Source: Trichobilharzia regenti | Taxonomy: Eukaryota > Platyhelminthes > Trematoda > Strigeidida > Schistosomatidae | DNA: 64,000 nucleotides | Direction of reading: 5' to 3' | Assembly: GCA_944472135.2 (NCBI GenBank) | Contig: OX235270.1 | Location: 147,327,632-147,391,631 of the forward strand | In this document: positions 55,441 through 64,000 of the stretch, piece by piece | Numbering within the stretch: position 1 is the stretch's first letter | Layout of the letters: each line of letters begins with the position of its first letter | The notes under the pieces: generated by a model | What the model was told of the DNA's origin: nothing | Database searches by the model: none | The model's input: the letters and a program-made list of their open reading frames with translations, nothing else | Program-made: the position numbers and the translations under genes

Positions 55441-55859
55441 AGTTTTCAATGCATAATACCTTTTTAATAGTCTAATAATGCTTTTATAATACACGATTGC
55501 CAGTAGGCAGCAGCAGCACTCTTTGATAAACTGTGCTGATATATCTGCAAAACGAAAAACAACAATAGTAAAGTGCATGTGAAATCTCGCTTTGAAGTCT
55601 GTTATCTAAATGCAGAAATATAAATTAACATCAATTTACCGATCTTATCTTTAGGTATTATAACAACAAAAAAATATGAAAAAGAAATGAATTCGCTCTT
55701 ATATAGGAAACTTACAACAACAGGTCAGTACACTCACTTTTTGTAAGTTTTGTACCTTTGAAATATAAATGTAAAGTGTAAAGTGTCTGATTCATAGAGC
55801 TAGCTAGGTTATTCTCTTCAGATAAGTTCATTAAGAAAAAAATATGAATTCAGTACCTA
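55441..55859. other. no recognised feature
   Basis: AT-rich spacer. Confidence 0.4.
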
Positions 55860-56410
55860 GGAAAGCCAGTGTGGCAACAGTTTCGAAAAAAAACCATGTT
55901 CATAAAACTGCAGTTCCTCGGTGACAACCTCAGCGAAGTAATAGCACAGCGCCTGGAGAATGCAGTTAAAAGACCTTAGTATGCAGCAGAAGTACATTGT
56001 CTCTTCACAACCACCCCTATTCTACGTTCGAGAATTAAGGATAAACTGCCTTTATGTGTATCTTCCAGTTTGACTGCAGCCGCGGAGTCAGCTACATAGT
56101 ATTTCCGAACACCATCAAGCATAGTTAAGCAAGAGACAAACAAGATTCATCTCTGTGTTTAGCACACCTTGTAGATAATTAGAACAAGGTTGACGTTAAT
56201 ACAGCATTTAAAATTATTCATCGCATTCCTACTAATCTTAATTTTGCTTTACGAGTTCTCCTTCTACACACAGCTGAAGCAATAGGAATCCACCTGACGA
56301 AGCCAAAAAACCTATGTGTGTTCAGAAGAAATTTGGACAGCCACTTTCCTCACCTTGTCCATCATCGTTACATGAATGTATGAACTGGACTTCTTCGCCT
56401 GCTTCCCCCT
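55860..56410 (+). mobile_element. Penelope-like linker and GIY-YIG remnant
   Basis: One frame near 55920-56070 reads DNLSEVIAQRLENAVKR, then VHCLFTTTPILRSRIKDKLPL, comparable to the RT-to-nuclease linker of Penelope elements. A second frame continues CIFQFDCSRGVSYIV, a degraded GIY-YIG start with the Gly of YIG replaced, then RIPTNLNFALRVLLLHTAEA. A different family from the others in the window. Confidence 0.5.
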
Positions 56411-56887
56411 AAACCTTTAAAAATTACAATTGCTCAAATTAATTTTATTATTTTTTCTGACTACTTCATCTTTAATTACATGTTATCTTTGTAAAATAAT
56501 TTTTTATTCTTATGACCGTTTCAGTCCTAGTTACAGGTTATCATTGTCCAAATCGTTTTATTTTCTTTAAAAGTCTGTTACGTAATCAACCTATGCACAC
56601 GCTTACTTCCTAATTACTCTTCATTTGTCCAAAATAATGCATTACGCAATCCGCGTGTTGTAACCACTTCTACCTTTTAATTGTGTGGATTAATCCCCCA
56701 CCTTAATTATCACCCCGTTGACATGTAGAGCCAGAGATGAGGATCTAATTGAAAAGTAAACATTTCCTCGCTTAATCATTCTGCTTTCTAAATCCCGCAG
56801 ATATTTACTTAGTCTATGAAACCGCCGAGGTAGCTGTCAGTCGCCAAGACAATAATGTTGCTCTTGTGGAAAGTGTTATTATTAGTG
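56411..56887. other. no recognised feature
   Basis: AT-rich spacer. Confidence 0.4.
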
Positions 56888-57090
56888 ATTGATTATATTC
56901 CTCATCGTTCCGAGTAGAACATACAGGGACTTCAAGCCAATGTTCTGAGTTTTCACTAGCAATGGTACTGTTCTGCCCTTTTTTTCTGAGCTTACTGCTA
57001 GCTAACTGAGACTAAAGAGTGTAGCAGCCAAAGGTCGAACCAGGGAACTTATGCGCGATTAGCAAGTATCAAATCACTGAAGCAGAATGG
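56888..57090 (-). mobile_element. SINE-1-like relic
   Basis: The minus strand has a B-box-like ctggttcgacct near 57035 and a tail ggcttgaagtcc ... tgttctactcggaacga near 56905-56945. Heavily diverged. Confidence 0.4.
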
Positions 57091-57480
57091 AGATTATAGT
57101 CTTTTCTGACCCTAGCTCTGATATCTTAAACCGTGTGGGCTGAAGGTGAAATAATACAGCCTAGGCAAGTAAAAGTGATGACCTCCTTTTAGATTTCTTC
57201 CGTTTGATGGTGACTGGCTCCTGTTGTTGTTTTTAGTTAAGTATTTTCAACATCTTTGCTTTATCTGTGTTCACTTGAAGTTCCGTCTCTGAAATTTTTC
57301 CCGCCAACTTGTTGATTTTCGCATGTTAGTTTCCTCGTTTGTGTATCATTAAACATCAGTCGTCTGAGAGAGTCTTGTTTCTGGGTCAACAAGTTCCTGT
57401 TTTCTTTTACTTTAAGATTTTCGTTGTATGAGCAATTCCACCACAGTCAGGTAGTAGTCGTGGTAGTAGTCAACCTTGCA
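57091..57480 (-). mobile_element. RTE fragment around the catalytic box, old
   Basis: The minus strand carries RTE words in order: a decayed catalytic box near 57355, a segment like gaacttcaagtgaacacagataaagc at 57258-57283, a short CAA-type tract near 57215, and agaatc-type sequence near 57110. Similar to 42.96-43.4 kb but much more diverged. Confidence 0.55.
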
Positions 57481-57659
57481 TTACTCTTTTATTTACTTAC
57501 TTATCGCGATGCTCTATGAAAAAGTAGCTCAAAACACTATTATTCGAATGACTTACATAAGTATAGATTTTACATTATAATTAAGAATGATTGCTTTAGA
57601 GTATAAGAATTATCTAAGCCTAAGATTCTGAGCAACAACTTTCTGAATTTTTTAATTTT

Positions 57660-57848
57660 TTGATTACATCTTGATTCCACACTGTATTTTCAGTACAAGT
57701 ATGGAATTTTCAGCATGGATATCCGTAGCCCAAATTTTGCAGGCCGACCATAGATATCAGGTGTGCGTCGGGGCAGGGGATCGAACCCCTCGGACCATGT
57801 GCATGGTCGGCGAGAGTCCTAACCAACCACTGTGCCACCGAAGCACAA
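57660..57848 (-). mobile_element. SINE-2
   Basis: Complete minus-strand SINE-2: head at 57780-57848 (B-box gaggggttcgatcccc read from the minus strand, gaccatgcacatggtc loop), body ctgatatctatggtcgg, tail tgaaaattcc ... gtgtggaatcaag. The tail ends in a run of A/T. Confidence 0.8.
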
Positions 57849-57879
57849 GAGAACTCAAAAAGATGTCATCCAATGATTG

Positions 57880-58235
57880 TGAGGATAGATGTAAAATGGC
57901 CAGAAAAGATCATCAACAGGGATCTCTGAGAGCGGACCAAACAGGAATGGATTGTGCAACAAAAATATGCAAAAAGAAATGGAGACGGATTGGATTGTGA
58001 CCACACTCTGAGAAAACAAACCACCAAGTGAGTGACAGCGTACGCCAGACCATCGCTTGGGTGGAATCCGAATTGGTAGTCAGTGCGATGGTGATCTGAA
58101 GGAGAAGTTTATGTGAAGAGGAGATGAAAGTATTTAAACAGACATGTAACCGAATGAAAAAGTTGGTGAAGAACCAAACGCTTTGGAGATGTTCTGCTGA
58201 ATCACTATGTTTTTTTAGGCACTAAATGAAACAGT
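57880..58235 (+). mobile_element. RTE 3' end fragment
   Basis: Contains the segments gaaaagatcatcaacagg, gaaatggagacggattgg, ccacactctgagaaaac and gaaggagaagtttatgtgaag, in RTE-A order, and an eroded tail near 58210. 5'-truncated. Confidence 0.7.
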
Positions 58236-58824
58236 AATAATAGTAATAAAGATGTAATTTTTAGGCATATTTTCAGGTAGCTGATGCAAATTACTCTGAA
58301 TATGAGAACATGAAAAGTGAGATCTGTGGAGATCGTTTGCTTGCATAATGCGTAACAACACGTACTCGTGAATTCTACATTTATTTGTGAGCCCTTCAAT
58401 CAGAAAAATTATGTAAAAAGATGAGTGCTATCAGCCCAAAGTTACGTTAGAAATAAGAGGCATCACTGACTATTGAAAAGTTTGTGAACAAGTACAAAAT
58501 TAAAATTCTGTTTTGGGTTTAAACAGTTTCTTAATTTCACAAAAAATAATCGAAGTGTGATTTTTTCACATTAAAATAAAGATGTAATAATTTCATTTTT
58601 CCCAATACTTAACTGATTATATCCAAATTTCTTAGCTGTACACGTAAAGCCAATTGTTCAGTTCCCCCATTATCTAGACCGTACCTCCTAAAACGGTAAA
58701 TTTTATAATTCCATGAAAAGTGAATGTTTAATGCATCATAAATATCACTGATACTTTCCAACAGTATTCATGACTTTTCCAGGTAATAAGGGCACTTAAT
58801 CACATCATCCTGAAACAAGATGCA
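58236..58824. other. no recognised feature
   Basis: AT-rich spacer, frames without motif. Confidence 0.4.
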
Positions 58825-60245
58825 CCGGACGCAGAACTCCACCTCACTACCAGAAAAATCTGAATTCGGAAAAGATGAATTGTCTTACGATCAAATTGCA
58901 ACAATACGCGTCGTCATCGCAGAAAAAAGAATAGAATGCCAGTCAAATCTGTCTCAACTTCAACAACTCCGAGAAAGCTTTCGACAGACAGCGTTGTACT
59001 TACCCAGAAGTAATTCGGAAACTGATTCAACACTACACGTACAGTTTCCAAATCTTTATCAGCCTCATTCAACACCCGACCATATGACAATGTCTGCTCC
59101 GTTCGAGGTGAACCACAACCGGAAACTTAGCGATTCATTTGAAGTGAACACGGGAAAAAGAGAAAACTGACTGAGTGTTATCACCAACGACGATATTCGT
59201 AATTTTGGTGGACTGGATTATGCGTCAGACTGTGCGTTAGCAGTGAGAAGACAGGAACACGCTGAACCACTGATTAGAAGACTGTGGAAGATCTGCATTT
59301 CGCGTATGGACGACTAGTGTCCGATGTCACATAGACTCAAAGACTGCAGGCGAGAACCAAAAAATGTATGAAGAAGCGGCAGCAGAAGCGTGGCTCCAGG
59401 TCAGCATAAACAATATGGGCGTCATGAAGACAATCAGGCAACAGCGATAGCAACAGAAACAGCAACAACAACAACAACAAACAGCACAAGTCAGCATCAA
59501 CGGGAGAAACCTGATAGAGCTTACTCCCTGCCTTCACTTATCCGCCCAGGAAGTATCGTTACAACCAAAGGAAGCCAGAACGGATGAAAATGTCAGAGTC
59601 AGCCAGCCAGACAGCAAGTCAGCCGGAATCGGATGGCTAAATATGCACTCTTTCACCAACCTGAAACCAGTTTGAAAAAATCTTCCGCACTCCGCCTCAC
59701 TATCACAGGAGACAATGTTCGAATTCTGTTCAACACAAATGTGAAGTCAGTCAGTCACTTCTTCTATATGCGTCAGAAACATCGTCAGTGTGTGACAAAG
59801 AGTTCTTCTAACAAGTTACACACCTTAGTCAACAGCTGCTCCCTTCAATCACTGGCTTCACACTGAAGATCAGGTGGCCAGCCGGCCTACGGTAAGAAAG
59901 AATTATCCACAACAAGACACTCTGTCTGACTGGCTGGTAACAAACCGACTAAGAGTCGATCACTCAGGAAATGTGTAGGATAAAAAGGATTTGGATGGAT
60001 CAGACATACTTTGACGAGCCCGCCAAATGACATCGCGTGTAGTAGAATCTGAATGGGAAGTGAATTAGGGTCGTCGTCGCGAGGATGACATGGAGGAGAT
60101 CGTGTGTAGAGGAGCAGGACGAGGGAAGAGATTATGGCCAGTCGTGTGACCAGCCAGTTGAAGAGGACAGTATAAAACGGAAGAGAGTGGAGATGTGTCG
60201 TTGAAGGCTTATATTCCATTCTCAATGCAAGGGGACAATAGTCAT
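58825..60245 (+). mobile_element. RTE-C LINE copy, decayed
   Basis: Plus-strand remnant: DELSYDQIATIRVVI near 58880, the QSNLSQLQQLRESFRQ stretch out of frame for FIDFEKAFD, HNRKLSDSFEVNTG near 59115-59155, a broken catalytic box near 59295, CAA tract 59458-59482, VRILFNTNVKSVS near 59707-59755, and the C-terminal part to the tail at about 60230. Many stops. Confidence 0.8.
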
Positions 60246-60914
60246 AATAACACCTGTATTCGTCATTTGTTTCGTCACAACTTAAGCCATAAGACAATAA
60301 AACTGTAGATTCAATTCGCGTATTATTGTCTCTGAGATCAGTCAAATCGGGTACATCGCTGATCAGCTCGTTCTCAAACAAGCGAAACGGCTATCTGGTG
60401 TTCAGATTTCTTAGAAAGCATAAGTGGTTGGCATCAGTGGTCTACAATTACTCATTTCAGTCAGTCACTCAGTGGTATATACATTTATGCAACGTTAAAC
60501 CTGTTTTTTTTAAAATCAACAATACTTGGTACTTCATTCTGTACCTTTAATCATTTAGGATATATATATATATATTTCAATGGTACAATCAATGGAAAAG
60601 AACCATTTTCATATCAACATAACAAAATTTATTATGGTGACGAAAATGACGTTGTCTTTGGCTTGATTACACATTCAAGACAAATCGCTATTAAGAGGCC
60701 GAATCATACTGTGAACTCGATCAAAAGAAAACAAAATTCTTCAACATAGTACTGATGAGGTGAGATCGGAATCCAAATTGATAGAAAGGGTAGTTAAGCA
60801 GTCAGCTCGTAAGTGAACATATAACAACCAATCAATTCCCAGCCAACCAACACTTGACAATCAATCTAACACTCAGTGGCGACTGGTTTTATGCACAGAC
60901 AGTTACCTAGGCTT
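60246..60914. other. no recognised feature
   Basis: AT-rich with a short TA run near 60560-60576. Confidence 0.4.
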
Positions 60915-61270
60915 CCAGTGAAACGCTGAGACCAGTGAGGTTCACCAAGTTAGGTAAGAGAACAGTCACTCACTGATAACATTGACTTGTGGTTACTCTG
61001 TATGCTTGCACGCAAATATGTATATATATATATATATCTGTATATCGGGAATCGTCAGAATTTAGAATTCATGGGTTTTCGGATCATGCGGAAGTAGCCA
61101 AAGATGGTCCAAGAGCTCGCCTTGTAACTGGAAAGACCTCAGTCCGAGCCATCTGCAAGTGCATACTGATGAAGTGTCCCTAACTAGAATCACCCGTCCG
61201 TCCAGCACTCTATGGTCTTCTAATGGTGCTCACAGTGATGTTGGCTCGTGATCACACCTACAGACCAACA
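60915..61270 (+). mobile_element. SINE-3, full length, interrupted by TA run, ribozyme decayed
   Basis: The 5' region (ccagtgaaacgctgagaccagtg ... cattgacttgtgg) is followed by a TA expansion at 61018-61037, the head with cttgtaa loop and the ribozyme position 61160-61215. The core ctgatga survives, but stem II (agtgtccc ... agaatc) and the gaaa segment are lost. Confidence 0.7.
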
Positions 61271-62394
61271 ATTTACAAGTGAAGATTTTACACATTTTAT
61301 ATGATACAGGATGAAATGATGGCAAACTTTTTGAGGATAAACTAGGATTACTATATAGAAATATAAATATATTGGGTTGTGAAGAGTGTTAGAAAAGTGA
61401 AGAGTATTTAAGCAAGGTAAGAGAATATAGAGCAATTAATATTAACTTGTAACTAGAGAAACAACTAACCATTACCGAAGCGATCCGAGGTGGGTCATAA
61501 ACGTGTTTCATCGCCTCTGATTCTATATATCATAATAATCTTTCAGTATTCCTATGACTATTTACCATCTCATAAACTATTCTGGAATTTTGTGTTGGTT
61601 GTATAACATAGTATCAAAGCAAGTGATTCAGCAAAGAGACTCTTTTCAACAACGAATTTATTACCAAGCTGTGCAATCGTATGTAAATATGGTTTTTTAT
61701 AAGAAATTAAATTCAGTGAGGGAGTTGAATCATAAGTATGAATACATAAAACAGTGATAGTAGCATGAAATGCAATTAAAAAAAAACTAAAATATTTGTG
61801 ATTTTAATCATAGTTAAATGTCAAGTGGTAAATGGCAAAACAATTAATGTCATATATAGAATAATTCATAGGATGGATAGAACTTGGAAATGGTATTAGT
61901 AGGCAAACCGAATAAAATAAAAATAAAAAACGTTACTTAACATTGTGTGAAATTTGATAGCATGAAATTCAACCTTGCAAAACAGAATCGATTTAGAATG
62001 ACAAGTGGAACAAGTGAAATAATATCAGGAAAAGTTCAAAGTGAGAATTGTAACAGTAATAATTGACCTGATAAAGGAAGAGTATACAAACTAATTAGAC
62101 AAAACAAAAAAATTGGTTGAGTCAAAATATGATTTGGGATTAGTATCCTTTGGCACATAGGGATTAAGATTATGAGAGTAGGAGGGGTTGAACGAAGATT
62201 TTCTGTACACAGAGATCTGGCTTTTCTTTTTCGATAGCCAAAGTTTCAGCAATACAGATCAGTTGGGTATGTAACGATTTGGGCGAATAACTTTTCGCCT
62301 TTGTGGATGACTTTAAAGGCGGAGACTACAGATTTTGGGGTGATCAGCATAGACGAGATGTTCAGTGATCGTGCCTCCTATTGCTGTAGGGGGT
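61271..62394. other. no recognised feature
   Basis: AT-rich, many short frames, no repeat recognised. Confidence 0.4.
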
Positions 62395-62690
62395 AGGGTA
62401 CTGCAGGTTGAAGATGGGGCAGTAACTCATCGAGGAAGACACTGAGAAGTGGTCGCGCTATGTCGTGAACTGGCAGAAGTTAGAATTCAAGAACCACTGG
62501 ATCGCGTCCTAGTGGCTCAATGGTCTGCGAGCTCGCCTTGTAACCAGAAGGTCTTGGATTCGAACCCCGGTGGGTGCGTACTGCTGGAGAGTCCAAAACT
62601 AGGACGAAACAGCTGTCCAGTACTTCCAGGTTTTCCAGTGGTTCTCTAACTAATGTCAGCTCATGGTGAAATCCTCCATACACATGTTAA
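62395..62690 (+). mobile_element. SINE-3 with nearly intact hammerhead
   Basis: 5' region from gggtactgcaggttg, head 62505-62577 (A box agtggctcaatggt, cttgtaa loop, B box gattcgaacccc), ribozyme 62578-62623, tail tgtcagctcatggtgaaatcc. Confidence 0.87.
62578..62623 (+). ncRNA. hammerhead ribozyme, one core change
   Basis: Stem I gtactg/cagtac, stem II gtcc/ggac, gaaa and stem III acagctgt are all kept. The core reads ctggaga (ctganga expected), so A6 is replaced by G. Cleavage is expected to be strongly reduced. Confidence 0.8.
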
Positions 62691-62769
62691 TTGTCCTTAG
62701 AATGTGAAAAATTATAAGGGGGTATTAATTATATGATGTTAGGTAAAGGTTAGTGTTTATCCGTGACTA

Positions 62770-63110
62770 ACTGGTCCGGTTGGATGGCATCTAAAGGGAG
62801 GCACTCTGTTCACCCATGTGGATATCAGCTTATTACAGTAATTATACAATTGGTGGATGGTGGCTAGCAGTGGAATACAGGATGCGCATTTCGTCTTATT
62901 TGGGACTCGCCAGCTGGATGTACCTGCATTTCTCAGTGAGTGATAATGTTCCCACCGAGGCTCGAACCCAGTACCCATAGTTTCAGATGACAAAGCATTA
63001 TCCACTAGACCACTTAGGCCACGAGAGCCACCTCTTGTGCAACGGGTCATATAAATTATTGAATTGAGACCGAGCACTTCGGTCCAGTCAATCGACGGGA
63101 AAATCAAAAA
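62770..63110 (-). mobile_element. SINE-B with hammerhead relic
   Basis: On the minus strand: tRNA-like head (ggtctagtggataatg ... gggttcgagcctc, about 62950-63022), then the ribozyme 62886-62925 (core ctggcga, stem II gtcc with one mismatch, gaaa), then the 3' words ctgctagccaccatccacc. An approximately 50-bp block near 63062-63110 is inverted relative to the copy at 35.2 kb. Confidence 0.75.
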
Positions 63111-63184
63111 TTCAATTCAATAATTAATACAGTAATGTTTAAATTTTCCGAAAACCTATATACTACTGATTTATTTATTTTTTT

Positions 63185-63308
63185 TTAATATTTTATTATA
63201 GCTTCATTCCACACTGTATTTTTGGTACAAGTATGGAATTTTCAGCATACATATCCATAGCCCAAATTTTGCGAGCCGACCATAGATATCAGGTGTGCGT
63301 CGGCAGAA
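63185..63308 (-). mobile_element. SINE-2 3' part
   Basis: The minus strand shows cgacgcacacctgatatctatggtcgg, the body gcaaaatttgggctatgg and the CR1-like tail with tgaaaattccatac. The tRNA-like head is missing beyond 63305. Confidence 0.75.
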
Positions 63309-63327
63309 TAAGTAGTTGTATACTAAT

Positions 63328-63520
63328 CATACCGACCAGCAGTACCTGCTAGCCAGATCGAGGTGATCTAAACACCGGACGACTGTTTCGCTTGCTTGGT
63401 GGCCGAGATCATCAATGATGTACTTCGTCAGACTCACCTGAGACGAGAAGCTGAATCACCTTTGTGGTCAAACGAGCGAAACAGTCATCTACCTAGCAAG
63501 CATTACTGGTCGGTATCACT
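63328..63520. repeat. imperfect palindromic element
   Basis: Outer arms ataccgaccagcagtacctg and (right, mirrored) gcattactggtcggtat. Inner arms gactgtttcgcttgctt and (right) aacgagcgaaacagtc. An additional small hairpin lies near 63425-63450. Loop and spacing are asymmetric, with about 25 extra bases in the left arm. Confidence 0.75.
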
Positions 63521-64000
63521 GGTATGCAACTGCCCATCCCAAGCAATCAGTCGTGTATAGCGTTATGCATTTATGCTTCCTTTGCTGATTACCATTTAAG
63601 GTATTGAGCAGATGACATATTGTCATTGGAATAACTTGATTTCTGAAGGAAACTACGGTGAAATCTGACCGATTGGACTATGCATTTAGCAAAATTGTGA
63701 ATTTCGTTTAATGCTTGATTGATTGTTACAGACACAGGAAGAAATACTTTTTTCAGAAAACGGTGCTATTTTAAACCAGTGTAACTGGGATGAATTCCTC
63801 TCCTCTTAACCTGATTCTGAATTATTTCTAATGGTTCTATTGAGTCAGTAGTATTTCAATGATGATGAAAAGGATGTATTCCATACCACGAAACTGTAAA
63901 GTAGGGTGTTTTTCCACTGTTCGACAGTAAGGAAAGTCATAATATATGCAGAAGAAAGCAAACACTTTTAAGTCAACTGTCTGGGTGTTGTGACTGATAA
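63521..64000. other. no recognised feature
   Basis: AT-rich to the window end. Confidence 0.4.

Noticed and set aside
13797..62590. Several tRNA-like heads (B boxes ggttcgaatccc, ggttcgatcccc) that could be called tRNA genes
   Set aside because: Each is attached to a repeated SINE body or hammerhead, and several have a non-U residue before the anticodon or broken stems. They are SINE promoter heads, not tRNA genes.
1..64000. CRISPR array, bacterial operon or plasmid features
   Set aside because: There are no regularly spaced direct repeats with unique spacers. Codon structure, tRNA-SINEs, LINEs and Penelope elements all indicate an animal nuclear genome.

Overview
This window looks like repeat-dominated, non-genic nuclear DNA of a flatworm, most likely a schistosomatid blood fluke (Schistosoma or Trichobilharzia). 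That attribution is an inference from the mix of elements: RTE-clade LINEs (SR2-like), CR1-clade LINEs (SR1-like), Penelope-like elements with GIY-YIG endonucleases, and tRNA-derived SINEs carrying hammerhead ribozymes (the Sm-alpha type known from schistosomes). The DNA is AT-rich with long TA runs. I found no host protein-coding gene, rRNA gene or ordinary tRNA gene. Almost every long reading frame belongs to, or is antisense to, a transposable element. Family labels (RTE-A to D, CR1-A, PLE-A, PLE-B, PLE-2 and so on, SINE-1/2/3/B/C) are local names for this window only.

Layout. 1-13 kb: RTE-B copies, a Penelope 3' end, and a composite block (6.37-9.19 kb: CR1-A, hammerhead-SINE relic, RTE-A) flanked by inverted CR1-A arms. 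13.6-16.8 kb: hammerhead SINE, PLE-2 interrupted by a SINE-1, another SINE-1 and an LTR-like repeat. 19-26.8 kb: a Penelope element inserted antisense into RTE-A with an 11-bp target duplication. The resulting composite was then tandemly duplicated with a 3,383-bp period, with the breakpoint inside Penelope sequence. 27.7-31.4 kb: a Penelope endonuclease end, RTE-B with a SINE-2 inserted, and a third PLE-2 copy. 35.1-41.2 kb: a 330-bp-spaced pair of hammerhead relics, an RTE-D element split by a nearly intact CR1, and three hammerhead SINEs with intact cores, two of them fused head to head. 41.2-50.4 kb: a large inverted repeat with about 2.46-kb arms and a 4.3-kb spacer. The left-arm RTE end together with the spacer from 42.96 to 45.78 kb repeats the 6.37-9.19 kb block in inverted orientation. 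50.7-64 kb: decayed Penelope, RTE and SINE copies, a 106-bp hairpin, a second LTR-like repeat and a palindromic element at the right edge.

How the parts work together. The LINE and Penelope copies are all broken (5' truncation, frameshifts, lost catalytic residues). The CR1 at 37.4-39.4 kb and PLE-A at 19.3-21.0 kb are the closest to coding-competent. The SINEs appear to borrow machinery: SINE-1 ends in an RTE-like 3' tail, and SINE-2 ends in a tail resembling the CR1 3' end. SINE-3 joins a tRNA-Thr-like promoter head directly to a hammerhead ribozyme. The main system to look at is this group of tRNA-promoter plus ribozyme retroelements, together with the recombination structures built from dispersed repeats. 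All coordinates of repeat edges are by eye and may be off by some tens of bases.
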